Source: Enterobacter cancerogenus (GTDB lineage: Bacteria; Pseudomonadota; Gammaproteobacteria; Enterobacterales; Enterobacteriaceae). Taken from it: a stretch of DNA of 64,000 nucleotides. The notes below the pieces were generated by a model. The model did not search any database. It was not told the DNA's origin and worked only from the letters and a program-made list of their open reading frames with translations. Within the stretch, counting starts at the first letter, position 1, and every line of letters begins with the position of its first letter. Of the stretch, positions 44,789 to 54,604 are shown in pieces. The DNA lies in the NCBI RefSeq assembly GCF_019047785.1, contig NZ_CP077290.1, positions 2,232,001-2,296,000 on the forward strand. Direction: 5' to 3'. A program made the translations under genes and the position numbers.

Positions 44789-45781
44789 ATGAAGATTAAA
44801 GCCACGATAGAACGCATTCCCGGTGGGATGATGCTGGTTCCCCTGGTACTAGGCGCAATCTTAAATACGCTGGCACCGGATACCGGGGCATATTTTGGCG
44901 GATTCACAAAAGGGATGATAACCGGCACGGTGCCGATTCTGGCGGTATGGTTTTTTTGTATTGGTGCGTCAATAAACTTACGCGCGACGGGCACCGTATT
45001 ACGCAAGTCCGGTACGCTGGTCCTCACTAAGATTGCCGTCGCCTGGATAGTGGCAATGGTCTGCGCGCTGTTTATTCCCGAAAACGGTATTCAGACCGGA
45101 TTCTTTGCAGGGTTATCCGTTCTGGCCATCGTCTCCGCAATGGATATGACCAACGGTGGTTTATATGCCAGCCTGATGAACCAGTACGGCACCAAAGAAG
45201 AATCCGGGGCATTCGTATTGATGTCGCTGGAATCTGGTCCGCTGATGACAATGCTGATCCTCGGTTCTGCCGGTCTGGCGTCATTCGAACCGCATCATTT
45301 TGTCGGCGCGATCCTGCCGTTCCTGATCGGTTTTGCGTTAGGCAACCTCGACCACGATCTGCGTGATTTCTTCAGTAAAGCCACGCCGGTGCTGATCCCG
45401 TTCTTCGGTTTCGCGCTGGGTAACACTATTAACCTGAATGTGATCCTCGATACCGGCCTGCTGGGCATCGTTCTGGGTGTGGCGGTCATCGTCATCACCG
45501 GTATTCCGCTGATCATCGCCGACCGCGTGATAGGGGGAGGAAACGGCACGGCAGGGGTTGCCGCCTCTTCAGCTGCGGGTGCCGCGGTAGCAAACCCGGT
45601 GATCATCGCCCAGATTAACCCTGCGTTCGAACCGGTTGCCGCGTCCGCCACCGCCCTGGTTGCCGCCAGCGTGATTGTCACCGCGATTCTGGTACCTATC
45701 ATTACCGCGCTGTACGCCAAACGCTTCGGGAATGTTGCACCAGAGCAACCGAAGCCTGAGCCAGTCGAAATGCATCATTAA
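44789..45781 (+). CDS. kdgT: KdgT, 2-keto-3-deoxygluconate:H+ symporter
   Basis: A 330-residue inner-membrane permease with about ten helices. [19 protein letters not shown] and [20 protein letters not shown] match enteric KdgT. It imports 2-keto-3-deoxygluconate from pectin or hexuronate breakdown. RBS GTGAGGG at 44776-44782. In E. coli kdgT lies elsewhere (near rha genes); its place here between proP and yjcZ is typical of other enterics. The KdgR operator upstream supports the call. Confidence 0.95.
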   Translation: MKIKATIERIPGGMMLVPLVLGAILNTLAPDTGAYFGGFTKGMITGTVPILAVWFFCIGASINLRATGTVLRKSGTLVLTKIAVAWIVAMVCALFIPENGIQTGFFAGLSVLAIVSAMDMTNGGLYASLMNQYGTKEESGAFVLMSLESGPLMTMLILGSAGLASFEPHHFVGAILPFLIGFALGNLDHDLRDFFSKATPVLIPFFGFALGNTINLNVILDTGLLGIVLGVAVIVITGIPLIIADRVIGGGNGTAGVAASSAAGAAVANPVIIAQINPAFEPVAASATALVAASVIVTAILVPIITALYAKRFGNVAPEQPKPEPVEMHH

Positions 45782-45795
45782 CAGCATCAAGCCAT

Positions 45796-45820
45796 CCCCT
45801 CACCCTGTGGGTGAGGGGAA
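45796..45820. terminator. Bidirectional terminator, kdgT / yjcZ
   Basis: Perfect 10-bp stem CCCCTCACCC (45796-45805), loop TGT, GGGTGAGGGG (45809-45818), followed by AAAA. It lies between convergent kdgT and yjcZ. The stem resembles the dispersed CCCTCACCC repeats found near phnD and phnP. Confidence 0.8.
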
Positions 45821-45824
45821 AACG

Positions 45825-46700
45825 TTAACTGAAAATCTCTTCAACCATCCCGTCCGCCAGCCGTCTGGCAGAGCACAGCCTCGGCATACCCAGCGCCACC
45901 GTTTGCCAGTTTTGCGTCACAGACCAGCTCACCGGATGACTGTCCCCCTGACACCAGTCGCCCAACCAGCCGAGCATGTCTTTATGATCCATTAGCCCGG
46001 GAGCCGCGGGCGTCGTTAGCCATTGATGATAAAAATGTCGGGTCGCGGGAGAAGCATTAATTTCCTGCGCAAGGTAGTTGGCCGCCATGCTGCGCAGGTC
46101 ATCCTTAAGCATTACGGCGACGTCTTCATTTGCCAGGCGACAGGCATCGCCAAACGCCCCCCAGCGCAGCTCCTCCAGGGCAATATAGCACCGCCCGGCA
46201 AGCGACCAGCCGTCATAATGCCCGGCGCGCCAGCGGGTAAAAATCTGTTCGCTGTGCTCCCCTGCCTGCACGGTAAGGCCGCGCTGGGTAAGCGCCTTCT
46301 CTTTATAAGCGGCACGTTGCTGAAAATGCGAAGAGAGTTCGCTGTACTGCTGAAGAAGGCCGGGAGACTGCGAAGCGCGCGGGCCTGCCTGCTGGCGCAG
46401 GGTCTGCAGTTTTTCCGTCATCCGGGTCAGCGCCAGATGGCCCGGGTCGAGCATACCGGCTAATTTTTCCGCCAGCCCCAGTCGCAACGCTGCATTTTCG
46501 TTGAGCATTCCCGCCATCGCCCACGGCCGCAGCCGGGTATGCGTCATTATCTCCTGCGTCAAACGCTCACGAAACTGCACCTGCTGCGGCCCGAGGTGGG
46601 CATGACGCGTCGCGTCCACCCCCTGAACAAGATCGACCATAAATTTTGGATGAATACACTCCAGCGTCCGCCCGGGACCGTCCAGTAGCTGTGTTGTCAT
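45825..46700 (-). CDS. yjcZ: YjcZ (RdcB-type), partner of CrfC
   Basis: A 291-residue soluble protein matching E. coli YjcZ (292 aa), mostly helical. Conserved segments include ECIHPKFMVDLVQGVDATRH near the N terminus and GLMDHKDMLGWLGDWCQGDSHP near the C terminus. No enzymatic motif is visible. In recent usage YjcZ and CrfC are called RdcB and RdcA, regulators of a diguanylate cyclase. Its start overlaps the crfC stop by 4 bp (ATGA), so the two are translationally coupled. Function is moderately supported. Confidence 0.88.
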   Translation of the reverse strand: MTTQLLDGPGRTLECIHPKFMVDLVQGVDATRHAHLGPQQVQFRERLTQEIMTHTRLRPWAMAGMLNENAALRLGLAEKLAGMLDPGHLALTRMTEKLQTLRQQAGPRASQSPGLLQQYSELSSHFQQRAAYKEKALTQRGLTVQAGEHSEQIFTRWRAGHYDGWSLAGRCYIALEELRWGAFGDACRLANEDVAVMLKDDLRSMAANYLAQEINASPATRHFYHQWLTTPAAPGLMDHKDMLGWLGDWCQGDSHPVSWSVTQNWQTVALGMPRLCSARRLADGMVEEIFS

Positions 46701-49051
46701 GGTTGCTCTGCCGCGAATAAGGTTTGAATATCATCGCGTAACAGTCGGGTATCTTCCTGAATCCACGTCGCAGTTGTAATACTTTGCTTCAACAGCTGGC
46801 TGAGCGCCCGGGTGGCGTGCTCATTTTGCTGACGAACTGCGAGGCTATCACGCAAGCTTTCTTGTAATCCGGTCAGGCATAACGAAAATTCTGCAAAGAA
46901 CGTTGCCATACCCGCCCTGACAGAGACATCGACCTGCGCCGACAAAGCTTTACGGATTTGTTCACAAAACTGGTCAATATGCTGCTTAAACTTGTCATGG
47001 AGCTGACCAACGTCAATAACATACCGCGTTCGCGTCACCACATAATCTTCCCAGCCCCAGCCCGGATTGTTCAGCCAGCGGGATACCGTATCGCGCACAC
47101 CTCCCGTCACCGACGGCTGTCCGGCCGGGCGGTTATCCAGCACGATAGCGTCGTTGAACAGCCCCCGCGTGTTGAAGTTAAGCTGGTTTGCCTGAAACGC
47201 CGGGAAGCTGATCCTCGCCCGGAACCCGGCATGGCTCAGCTGTTCCTTAATACGCGTCTCAATGGGACGCATCGCCTCATTCAGCGAGCGCGCCAGCGTA
47301 GATTCCAGCTGATCGAAGCGGAGCGCCAGCTCCCGGCTGATTTTATTCTGCGCATCCAGCATGATCAGCTCGCAGGAAGAGCGGATCTTGCTCAGCACCA
47401 CCTGCGCCTGCCCTTCATCTTCCAGCACCAGCTGGAGCAGCGCGTCCGGCTCACTTCGGCGCGGGCTGTGTGGATCAACCCCCGCGACATTCAATAGCGC
47501 CTGGCGGCTAAAGACATCACCAATCGCCTGTCGAAGCGAGCGATTTTGCTGAGCCATAAACGCATCGGTGGCGGTAAGGGTCTGCTCAACCTCATGCGCC
47601 ACTTCATCGCTGACCACGTTCTGGCGCGTCTGCAACATCGCCATATCATCTTCAAGCCGGGCGATATTCAGTTCCAGTTCGTCAAAGGCCACCGTCAGCC
47701 CCTGATAGCGGAAATCAAGATATTCCCGGGCGTTTTGCGCATAGTTCAGCAACTTATGCGACGCTGAGCGCAGGGCAAACAGCGACGCATTGGCATAGGC
47801 GGCGTAAATCAGCTTACGGATCGGCTGCTCAAACAATGAGTCTTCCCACAGCAGATCGGCGGCATGACGGATATGGTCGATATCATCTAAATCAGCCGTG
47901 CGCCAGCGGCGTCCCAGCGCCGCTTCGGCAAAATCCTGCACCCAACGCTGGGCCTGATGATTAGGCAACCGACCGTGAGTGGTCAGCTCATAGCGCGCGC
48001 GGTTTGCCAGATACGCCCACATGGACGAGACCGGGTAAATCTGCCCTGGAGAGATATTTCCCTTCATCAGCGTGCCGGAGATCATCGCGCGCACCTGCTC
48101 TTCGTCATCGCTGTTGCGATCTTTCTGATCGAATTTATTCACCAGGGCGTACAGCGGCACCGATTTCCCTGCGGCGGAAATCGCCTGGCGCACCTCGTGG
48201 TCAGAAATCGACTTAAGCTGGGTATAATCCATTACCGCCAGCACCGCCGAAGCGCGCGCCAGCTGTTCAGCGAGCATTTTTTGCAGATGCGGCTGCCCGG
48301 CCTCGTTTGGCCCCGGCGTGTCGAGCAGCGTCAGCTGGCCCAGATGCGCGTCCAGACCCGCCAGGTGAACAAACTCCACCTCAATCACCGGGATGTGCTC
48401 AATGGCCGCATATTCAGAGAACGGAAAATCCACGCCCAGCGCCAGCGAGAGGCGAACCAGGTCGTTCAGGCTTTTCAGGCAGTGGAATATCGGCTCGGCC
48501 CCCAGGTGATGTTTTTCAAACGCCTCACCTTTTTCGATCCGCTCCAGCAGGGTGTTCATGTCTTTATCAATTTCCAGCCGCTGCGCCAGCTTGCCGCGAT
48601 CGTAATCGCAGAGCTTTTGCTGCAACTGCTGGATCAACGTATCAATAGGCGAGACATGAGAGAAGTGCAGGATCGGCTCCTTCTGCCCTGGCGTATGGCG
48701 GATGAGCGTAGGCAACGCGGTCATGGGCCGGTTACGGTTTGGCAGCACTTCCGTTCCGACAATCGCATTAATGGTGGTGGACTTACCGGCCTTCATGGTC
48801 CCGACAATGGCCAATACCATTTCAAGACGGGTTATTTTGCGTAATTCATTATTCAGCATGGCCTGCTGCGCGTCGACGCCGCGCGTGCTGAAATGCAAAG
48901 GCAAAACATTATTCTTTTCACCGCTCATGGCAGATGTTGTGCTGTTCAACATCGCCATCGGCATTGATTTCAACGTATCGAGATTCTGCAGGGAAAGCTG
49001 TAACAAGCGTTCAGCTTCCTGGCTTAATTCAAAAATAGTCTGTGTGTGCAT
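46697..49051 (-). CDS. crfC: CrfC (YjdA/RdcA), dynamin-like GTPase
   Basis: A 784-residue dynamin-family protein, about 40 residues longer than E. coli CrfC (742 aa). G1 GTMKAGKSTT lies near residue 83, G3 DTPGPNEAG near 250 and G4 NKFDQKDR near 310; the rest is helical with a coiled-coil stalk. In E. coli CrfC colocalises with replication sliding clamps and with YjcZ. The extra length is in the N-terminal linker (before QQAMLNNELRKI) and the middle segment around 495-540. First gene of crfC-yjcZ; RBS GGGGAAGG upstream of ATG 49051. Confidence 0.92.
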   Translation of the reverse strand: MHTQTIFELSQEAERLLQLSLQNLDTLKSMPMAMLNSTTSAMSGEKNNVLPLHFSTRGVDAQQAMLNNELRKITRLEMVLAIVGTMKAGKSTTINAIVGTEVLPNRNRPMTALPTLIRHTPGQKEPILHFSHVSPIDTLIQQLQQKLCDYDRGKLAQRLEIDKDMNTLLERIEKGEAFEKHHLGAEPIFHCLKSLNDLVRLSLALGVDFPFSEYAAIEHIPVIEVEFVHLAGLDAHLGQLTLLDTPGPNEAGQPHLQKMLAEQLARASAVLAVMDYTQLKSISDHEVRQAISAAGKSVPLYALVNKFDQKDRNSDDEEQVRAMISGTLMKGNISPGQIYPVSSMWAYLANRARYELTTHGRLPNHQAQRWVQDFAEAALGRRWRTADLDDIDHIRHAADLLWEDSLFEQPIRKLIYAAYANASLFALRSASHKLLNYAQNAREYLDFRYQGLTVAFDELELNIARLEDDMAMLQTRQNVVSDEVAHEVEQTLTATDAFMAQQNRSLRQAIGDVFSRQALLNVAGVDPHSPRRSEPDALLQLVLEDEGQAQVVLSKIRSSCELIMLDAQNKISRELALRFDQLESTLARSLNEAMRPIETRIKEQLSHAGFRARISFPAFQANQLNFNTRGLFNDAIVLDNRPAGQPSVTGGVRDTVSRWLNNPGWGWEDYVVTRTRYVIDVGQLHDKFKQHIDQFCEQIRKALSAQVDVSVRAGMATFFAEFSLCLTGLQESLRDSLAVRQQNEHATRALSQLLKQSITTATWIQEDTRLLRDDIQTLFAAEQP

Positions 49052-49646
49052 GATAAAAGCCTTCCCCTAACGCAAATTTATTACTTTTATTAAGCTACGA
49101 TGTTTTAATTATTGTTTTACGGCTTATATGATCACGTATGGAAAACACGTTCGCTAAATATAACTATTTGATGGCAATCAAAAATTAATTACTTTCCGTG
49201 CCAGATATGTAAAGCATCACCCTTGACCAGAAAGCCAAAAGATTAAAAGCTAAGCCTGTTTTCAGGAAACTTCAGGATATATCATCATTATTTACCCACC
49301 TAAAATGAGGGGTGTCCTCTCATCGTCACGGAATGCGTAACCTGAGCGTTCGCGGGAAAATAACAGCGTGTTGCTTAACCTTATCCGAAATGGAAGGGCG
49401 TAGCAATTTGATGCAATAAAATATTCGATATATTTAGCGTAATTGCTTTCCGGCGAGGTCGTGCCATCAGAATGGCTAAAGCGACTGACAGGAAATGTCA
49501 TTCCTGGCGTGTATTTCACCCGTTTTTATTTCTGAATGTCACCGACAACAGTGTGGATTTGCGCTATACTTGCCGCCTTTTTCGGCACTCTGCCGTCATT
49601 TAGCTGGCATTTTCCAGCGTGTTAACCACTTTTTGAGGATACCAAC
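49052..49646. other. crfC-yjdM divergent intergenic region
   Basis: 595 bp, AT-rich on the crfC side. No gene is supported. A 75-codon open frame on the minus strand (49292-49519) has no recognised family and no good ribosome site. A -10-like TATACT (about 49564-49569) lies about 78 bp before yjdM. Confidence 0.6.
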
Positions 49647-49982
49647 ATGTCACTTCCACACTGCCCGAAATGCAACTCTGAATACACCTATGAAGATAGC
49701 GGAATGTTTATCTGCCCGGAATGCGCTCACGAATGGAATGACGCAGAGCCTTCGCAGGATAACGATGCGCTGGTAGTGAAAGATGCTAACGGTAACCTGC
49801 TGGCAGACGGCGACAGCGTAACCGTGGTGAAAGACCTGAAGGTAAAAGGCAGCTCCTCCATGCTGAAAATCGGCACTAAAGTGAAGAATATCCGTCTGGT
49901 GGAAGGCGACCACAACATTGATTGCAAAATCGACGGCTTTGGCCCGATGAAGCTGAAATCCGAGTTCGTGAAAAAGAACTGA
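49647..49982 (+). CDS. yjdM: YjdM (PhnA), zinc-ribbon protein
   Basis: A 111-residue protein. An N-terminal zinc ribbon ([21 protein letters not shown], residues 7-27, four Cys, given as C7-C10 and C24-C27 approximately) precedes a beta-barrel domain ([21 protein letters not shown]). It matches E. coli YjdM, once called PhnA. It is not required for phosphonate use, and despite the old name it is not phosphonoacetate hydrolase. RBS TGAGGA before ATG 49647. Confidence 0.95.
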   Translation: MSLPHCPKCNSEYTYEDSGMFICPECAHEWNDAEPSQDNDALVVKDANGNLLADGDSVTVVKDLKVKGSSSMLKIGTKVKNIRLVEGDHNIDCKIDGFGPMKLKSEFVKKN

Positions 49983-49989
49983 TTTCCCT

Positions 49990-50015
49990 GCCCGGTGGCG
50001 CTTCGCTTACCGGGC
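49990..50015. repeat. REP element after yjdM
   Basis: GCCCGGTGGCG, CTTCG-type loop, TTACCGGGC: an enteric REP palindrome 8 bp after the yjdM stop. Confidence 0.75.
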
Positions 50016-50062
50016 TGTCTGGCACTACACTTAATGGGCTTTTCTTACCTGAGGTAATGATT

Positions 50063-50506
50063 ATGCCATTAAGTCCCTACATCTCATTCTCCGGCAATTG
50101 TGCAGAAGCGTCCGTCTTCTATCAGCACGCGCTCGGTGCAGACATTCTCTATTCAATGACCTACGGCGACATGCCGAAAGACGACAGCAGCGAAGAAGGC
50201 TGCCCCTCCGGCATGCAGTTCCCTGATACGGCCATCGCCCACTCCAACGTTCGCATCGCGGGCAGCGATATCATGATGAGCGACGGCCAGCCCCCCGGTA
50301 GCAGCGCGCAATACGCCGGTTTCACGCTGGTACTGGACACGCAGGACGTGGCAGAAGGTAAACGCTGGTTCGATAACCTGGCCGAAGGCGGCAACGTTGA
50401 CATGGCCTGGCAGGAGACCTTCTGGGCGCACGGGTTCGGGAAAGTCACCGACAAATACGGCGTGCCGTGGATGGTTAACGTGGTTAAACATCAACAAACG
50501 TCGTAG
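50063..50506 (+). CDS. yjdN: YjdN (PhnB), VOC-fold protein
   Basis: A 147-residue protein of the vicinal-oxygen-chelate superfamily (glyoxalase or demethylubiquinone methyltransferase-like), matching E. coli YjdN (once PhnB) with PYISFSGNCAEASVFYQHAL and WQETFWAHGFGKVTDKYGVPW. The substrate is unknown. Two ATGs are in frame (50057, 50063); GAGG at 50051-50054 is too close to the first and well placed for the second, which gives the E. coli length. Confidence 0.93.
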   Translation: MPLSPYISFSGNCAEASVFYQHALGADILYSMTYGDMPKDDSSEEGCPSGMQFPDTAIAHSNVRIAGSDIMMSDGQPPGSSAQYAGFTLVLDTQDVAEGKRWFDNLAEGGNVDMAWQETFWAHGFGKVTDKYGVPWMVNVVKHQQTS

Positions 50507-50563
50507 GCGGGATAAGCGCAGCGTAGCCGGCAACAACGCCCGGTGAGGCTGCGCTGACCGGTC
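50503..50563. repeat. Pair of REP-like units after yjdN
   Basis: GTAGGCGGGATAAGCGCAGC (50503-50522 region, continuing to GTAGCCGGC) followed by GCCCGGTGAGGCTGCGCTGACCGG (about 50538-50561, described as a second unit). They are oppositely oriented, as in a BIME, and begin inside the yjdN stop codon. Confidence 0.6.
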
Positions 50564-50617
50564 CTGCATGGACTGTCATCGCTTTCACCTCAACTCTTCA
50601 ACTTCCCGCAACCGGAA

Positions 50618-50635
50618 CTTAACCCAAATGTCATA
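50618..50635 (+). promoter_or_regulatory. Probable Pho box of the phn operon
   Basis: CTTAACC-CAAA-TGTCATA, two PhoB-like direct repeats 11 bp apart, about 45 bp before phnC, in the position and near sequence of the E. coli phnC Pho box. PhoB activation in phosphate starvation is expected. The first repeat is a weak match to CTGTCAT. Confidence 0.55.
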
Positions 50636-50679
50636 TTGATGCGCCAGCATGAGGCCACATTTTCAATGAGGCCCCGCAC

Positions 50680-51468
50680 ATGCAAACCGTCATCCGCGTC
50701 GAGAAACTCAGCAAGACCTTTCATCACAACAAGGCTCTGCACGCCGTTGATCTGACCGTCCAGCAGGGCGAAATGGTGGCGCTGCTGGGGCCATCCGGTT
50801 CAGGGAAATCCACCCTGCTGCGCCATTTAAGTGGCCTCATTACCTGCGATAAAACGCCGGAAAGCCACGTCGAGCTGCTGGGTAATACCGTCCAGCGCGC
50901 CGGCCGTCTGGCGAGCGATATCCGTAAAAGCCGCGCCCAGACGGGCTACATCTTCCAGCAGTTCAACCTGGTGAACCGCCTGACGGTGCTGGAGAACGTG
51001 CTCATCGGCGCGCTCGGCAGCACCCCGTTCTGGCGCACCTGCCTGCGCTGGTTCTCTCCCCAACAGAAGCAAGAGGCGCTGCAGGCGCTGACCCGCGTCG
51101 GCATGGCCCATTTCGCCCACCAGCGCGTGTCTACCCTGTCCGGTGGACAACAGCAGCGCGTCGCGATTGCCCGCGCCCTGATGCAGAAAGCGAAAATCAT
51201 TCTGGCCGATGAACCCATCGCCTCGCTGGATCCGGAATCGGCGCGCATCGTGATGGAGACCCTGCGCGACATCAACCAGAACGACGGCATCACCGTGGTG
51301 GTCACGCTGCACCAGGTGGACTACGCCCTGCGCTACTGCGAACGCATCGTCGCCCTGCGTCAGGGACATGTGTTCTTTGATGGCGCAAGCCATCAGTTTG
51401 ATAACGACCGTTTTGACCATCTCTACCGCAGCATAAACCGCGTCGAAGAGAGCGCGCAGGCTGCTTAA
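50680..51468 (+). CDS. phnC: PhnC, phosphonate ABC transporter ATPase
   Basis: A 262-residue ABC ATPase of the phosphonate importer PhnCDE. Walker [10 protein letters not shown] (about residues 36-44), Q-loop [10 protein letters not shown], signature [15 protein letters not shown], Walker B ILADEP and the switch histidine in TLHQ are present. Same length and nearly the same sequence as the E. coli protein. First gene of phnCDEFGHIJKLMNOP. Start ATG 50680, after GAGGCC. Confidence 0.96.
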   Translation: MQTVIRVEKLSKTFHHNKALHAVDLTVQQGEMVALLGPSGSGKSTLLRHLSGLITCDKTPESHVELLGNTVQRAGRLASDIRKSRAQTGYIFQQFNLVNRLTVLENVLIGALGSTPFWRTCLRWFSPQQKQEALQALTRVGMAHFAHQRVSTLSGGQQQRVAIARALMQKAKIILADEPIASLDPESARIVMETLRDINQNDGITVVVTLHQVDYALRYCERIVALRQGHVFFDGASHQFDNDRFDHLYRSINRVEESAQAA

Positions 51469-51491
51469 TTCACCCGATCCGAGGAAAGTAC

Positions 51492-52508
51492 ATGAGCTAC
51501 AAAGCCGTTGCCGCGCTGGCCTTTACCAGCATGTTCAGCATCAGCACCCTGTTAAGCCCGGCATACGCCCAGGAGCAGGAAAAAGCGCTGAACTTTGGCA
51601 TTATTTCGACGGAGTCACAGCAAAACCTGAAGCCTCAGTGGGAACCGTTCCTGAAAGATATGGAAACTAAACTGGGGATCAAAGTGAACGCCTTCTTCGC
51701 CCCGGATTACGCGGGCATCATCCAGGGGATGCGCTTTAACAAAGTGGACATCGCCTGGTACGGCAACCTCTCCGCAATGGAAGCGGTAGACCGCGCCAAT
51801 GGCCAGGTATTTGCGCAGACCGTGGCGGCAGATGGCTCCCCGGGCTACTGGAGCGTGCTGATCGTTAACAAAGACAGCCCGATCAATAACCTCAACGATC
51901 TGCTCGCCAAACGCAAGGATCTGACCTTTGGCAACGGCGACCCGAACTCCACCTCCGGGTTCCTGGTGCCGGGCTATTACGTCTTCGCCAAAAACAACGC
52001 CTCCGCCAGCGACTTCAAGCGCACCGTCAACGCCAGCCACGAAACCAACGCCCTGGCCGTCGCGAACAAGCAGGTGGACGTTGCAACCAATAACACCGAA
52101 AACCTCGACAAGCTGAAGACCTCCGCGCCGGACAAGCTGAAAGAACTGAAGGTGATCTGGAAATCACCGCTGATCCCGGGCGACCCGATTGTGTGGCGTA
52201 AAAACCTCTCCGAAAGCACCAAGGACAAGGTGTACGACTTCTTTATGACCTACGGCAAAACGCCGGAAGAAAAAGCCGTTCTGGAGAAGCTGGGTTGGGC
52301 ACCGTTCCGCGCCTCAAGCGACCTGCAGCTGGTCCCGATTCGCCAGCTGGCGCTGTTCAAACAGATGCAGGGCGTGAAGAACAACAAGGGGCTGAAGGAG
52401 GACGAGAAGACCAGCAAAGTGTCTGAAATTCAGGCGCAGCTGGACGATCTCGACCGCCTGACCGCCGCGCTCGGCGCGATGACCAGCGTGAATAAAGCGG
52501 TGCAGTAA
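51492..52508 (+). CDS. phnD: PhnD, periplasmic phosphonate-binding protein
   Basis: A 338-residue type II periplasmic binding protein with a signal peptide (about 1-26, ending AYA). E. coli PhnD binds 2-aminoethylphosphonate tightly. NFGIISTESQQNLKPQWEPF and FGNGDPNSTSGFLVPGYY match the family ligand-site segments. RBS GAGGAAAG before ATG 51492. It is followed by a 117-bp spacer with repeats before phnE. Confidence 0.96.
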   Translation: MSYKAVAALAFTSMFSISTLLSPAYAQEQEKALNFGIISTESQQNLKPQWEPFLKDMETKLGIKVNAFFAPDYAGIIQGMRFNKVDIAWYGNLSAMEAVDRANGQVFAQTVAADGSPGYWSVLIVNKDSPINNLNDLLAKRKDLTFGNGDPNSTSGFLVPGYYVFAKNNASASDFKRTVNASHETNALAVANKQVDVATNNTENLDKLKTSAPDKLKELKVIWKSPLIPGDPIVWRKNLSESTKDKVYDFFMTYGKTPEEKAVLEKLGWAPFRASSDLQLVPIRQLALFKQMQGVKNNKGLKEDEKTSKVSEIQAQLDDLDRLTAALGAMTSVNKAVQ

Positions 52509-52511
52509 ATC

Positions 52512-52605
52512 TTTTCTCCCTCTCCCTGTGGGAGAGGGCCGGGGTGAGGGCATCAGCGTGCACATATCCCCCTCACCCTAACCCTCTCCCTCAAGGGAGA
52601 GGGGA
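52512..52605. repeat. Inverted repeat pair between phnD and phnE
   Basis: A 45-nt unit (52512-52556: TTTTCTCCCTCTCCC, GGGAGAGGGCC, GGGGTGAGGGCATCAG) is followed by an opposite-facing related unit (about 52568-52605: CCCCTCACCC, AACCCTCTCCC, GGGAGAGGGG). Together they can form a large hairpin in the phn mRNA. The first unit is identical over 45 nt to 61573-61617 after phnP. Confidence 0.85.
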
Positions 52606-52625
52606 CTAAACCCAAAGGAGTCACC

Positions 52626-53405
52626 ATGCAAACCATCACACTCCCACCGCCAAAGCGCAGCTGGTTCTCGCTGATCAGCTGGGCCATTCTGCTGGCGGTG
52701 CTCGTTATCTCCTGGAAGGGCGCGGAAATGGACCCGCTGCTGCTGGTCAAAGACGCGGGCAACATGGCGACCTTCGCCGCCGATTTCTTCCCGCCGGACT
52801 TCAGCCAGTGGCAGGATTACCTTGGCGAAATGGCCATTACCCTGCAAATCGCCGTCTGGGGCACCGCCCTCGCCGTCATCCTCTCCATCCCGTTTGGCCT
52901 GATGAGCGCCGAAAACATCGTGCCATGGTGGGTTTATCAGCCGATGCGCCGCCTGATGGACGCCTGCCGCGCCATCAATGAAATGGTCTTCGCCATGTTG
53001 TTTGTGGTCGCCGTCGGTCTCGGCCCGTTTGCGGGCGTAATGGCGCTGTTTATACACACCACCGGCGTGCTCTCCAAGCTGCTCTCCGAAGCGGTGGAAG
53101 CCATTGAACCTGGCCCGGTCGAGGGCATACGCGCCACCGGGGCCAACAAAATTGAAGAGATCCTCTACGGCGTACTGCCGCAGGTCATGCCGCTGCTGAT
53201 CTCCTATTCGCTCTACCGCTTTGAATCTAACGTTCGCTCGGCAACCGTCGTCGGCATGGTCGGCGCGGGCGGGATTGGCGTCACCCTGTGGGAAGCGATT
53301 CGCGGCTTCCAGTTCCAGCAAACCTGCGCCCTGATGGTGCTCATCATCATCACCGTCAGCCTGCTGGATTTCCTCTCTCAACGTTTGCGTAAGCACTTCA
53401 TCTGA
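52626..53405 (+). CDS. phnE: PhnE, phosphonate ABC transporter permease
   Basis: A 259-residue inner-membrane permease with about six helices and the binding-protein-dependent transport motif ([22 protein letters not shown], around residues 156-177, split here as a description of the EAA loop). The frame is uninterrupted; E. coli K-12 has an 8-bp duplication in phnE that silences phosphonate use. RBS AAAGGAG at 52615-52621. Works with PhnC and PhnD. Confidence 0.95.
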   Translation: MQTITLPPPKRSWFSLISWAILLAVLVISWKGAEMDPLLLVKDAGNMATFAADFFPPDFSQWQDYLGEMAITLQIAVWGTALAVILSIPFGLMSAENIVPWWVYQPMRRLMDACRAINEMVFAMLFVVAVGLGPFAGVMALFIHTTGVLSKLLSEAVEAIEPGPVEGIRATGANKIEEILYGVLPQVMPLLISYSLYRFESNVRSATVVGMVGAGGIGVTLWEAIRGFQFQQTCALMVLIIITVSLLDFLSQRLRKHFI

Positions 53406-53425
53406 GAAGCGAGGCTTTGTTATCT

Positions 53426-54151
53426 ATGCACTTATCCAGACATCCGACCAGTTACCCCACCCGCTGGCAGGAGATCGCGGCGAAGCTCGAAGTGGAGCTG
53501 CGCACGCACTACCGCTGCGGGGACTATCTGCCCGCCGAGCAGCAGCTTGCTGACCGCTACGAGGTCAACCGCCATACCCTGCGCCGGGCTATCGATCAGC
53601 TGGTCGAGCGCGGCTGGGTGCAGCGCCGTCAGGGCGTCGGCGTACTGGTGCTGATGCGCCCGTTCGACTACCCGCTGAATGCGCAGGCGCGCTTTAGCCA
53701 GAACCTGCTCGATCAGGGCAGCCACCCGACCAGCGAAAAGCTGCTGTCGGTGCTGCGCCCGGCCTCCAGCCACGTGGCGGACGCGCTGGGCATTGCCGAA
53801 GGTGAAAACGTCGTACACCTGCGCACCCTGCGCCGGGTCAACGGCGTAGCGGTGTGCCAGATCGACCACTACTTTGCAGACCTCTCCCTCTGGCCGGTGC
53901 TGCAACACTTCGCCAGCGGTTCGCTGCATGACTTTCTGCAGGATGCCACGGGCATCGCGCTCAAACGCACCCAGACGCGCATCAGCGCCCGCCGCGCGCA
54001 GGCAAAAGAGAGCAAGGTGCTGGAGATCCCCAACATGGCCCCGCTGCTCTGCGTGCGCACCCTCAACCACCGTGACGGCGAAATCAACGCAACGGAGTAC
54101 TCCGTCAGCCTGACCCGCGCCGACATGATTGAATTCACCATGGAGCACTGA
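53426..54151 (+). CDS. phnF: PhnF, GntR/HutC-family regulator
   Basis: A 241-residue regulator with an N-terminal winged HTH (about 10-75: YLPAEQQLADRYEVNRHTLR then RAIDQLVERGWVQRRQGVG) and a C-terminal UTRA ligand domain. It matches E. coli PhnF; its effector is not firmly known. The ATG at 53426 gives the E. coli N terminus; a TTG at 53417 is too close to GAGG. Its stop codon is directly followed by the phnG start. Confidence 0.94.
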   Translation: MHLSRHPTSYPTRWQEIAAKLEVELRTHYRCGDYLPAEQQLADRYEVNRHTLRRAIDQLVERGWVQRRQGVGVLVLMRPFDYPLNAQARFSQNLLDQGSHPTSEKLLSVLRPASSHVADALGIAEGENVVHLRTLRRVNGVAVCQIDHYFADLSLWPVLQHFASGSLHDFLQDATGIALKRTQTRISARRAQAKESKVLEIPNMAPLLCVRTLNHRDGEINATEYSVSLTRADMIEFTMEH

Positions 54152-54604
54152 ATGCACTTCGATACCGCCCCCCGTCAGCGCTGGATGCGCGTCCTGGCCC
54201 ACAGCCAGCCCGCTGCGCTGCAGGCGCGCATGAACGCGCTCAATCTGGCCCCCGATTACGAGACCCTCCGCGCCCCGGAAATTGGCCTGGTACAAATCCA
54301 GGCGCGCATGGGCGGCACGGGCGATCGCTTTTTTGCCGGCGATGCAACCCTCACCCGCGCCGTTATTCGTCTGAACAGCGGCACGCTGGGTTACGGCTAC
54401 GTTCTCGGACGCGATAAACAGCACGCCGAACGCTGCGCGGTAATCGACGCGCTGCTGCAGGAACACCCGCATTTCCAGTCGCTTATGGAAACCCTGATTG
54501 CCCCGCTGGAAGCCGACCGCGCCGCGCGCCTTGCCGCCCGTCAGGCCGAGGTCAACACCAGCCGGGTCGACTTCTTTACGCTCGTTCGCGGAGATAACGC
54601 ATGA
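54152..54604 (+). CDS. phnG: PhnG, carbon-phosphorus lyase core subunit
   Basis: A 150-residue subunit of the PhnGHIJ core complex; with PhnI, PhnH and PhnL it forms ribose-1-(methyl)phosphonate-5-triphosphate from ATP and phosphonate. Matches E. coli PhnG ([41 protein letters not shown]). The first codon follows the phnF stop without a gap and the end overlaps phnH by 4 bp. Confidence 0.95.
   Translation: MHFDTAPRQRWMRVLAHSQPAALQARMNALNLAPDYETLRAPEIGLVQIQARMGGTGDRFFAGDATLTRAVIRLNSGTLGYGYVLGRDKQHAERCAVIDALLQEHPHFQSLMETLIAPLEADRAARLAARQAEVNTSRVDFFTLVRGDNA

Noticed and set aside
49292..49519. 75-codon open frame on the minus strand between crfC and yjdM
   Set aside because: No ribosome site, no hydrophobic or domain pattern and no family recognised; kept only as an intergenic note.
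50574..50590. CTGTCATCGCTTTCACC as the Pho box of phnC
   Set aside because: The half-sites resemble PhoB repeats but are 9 bp apart instead of 11. The element at 50618-50635 has correct spacing and matches the E. coli position.
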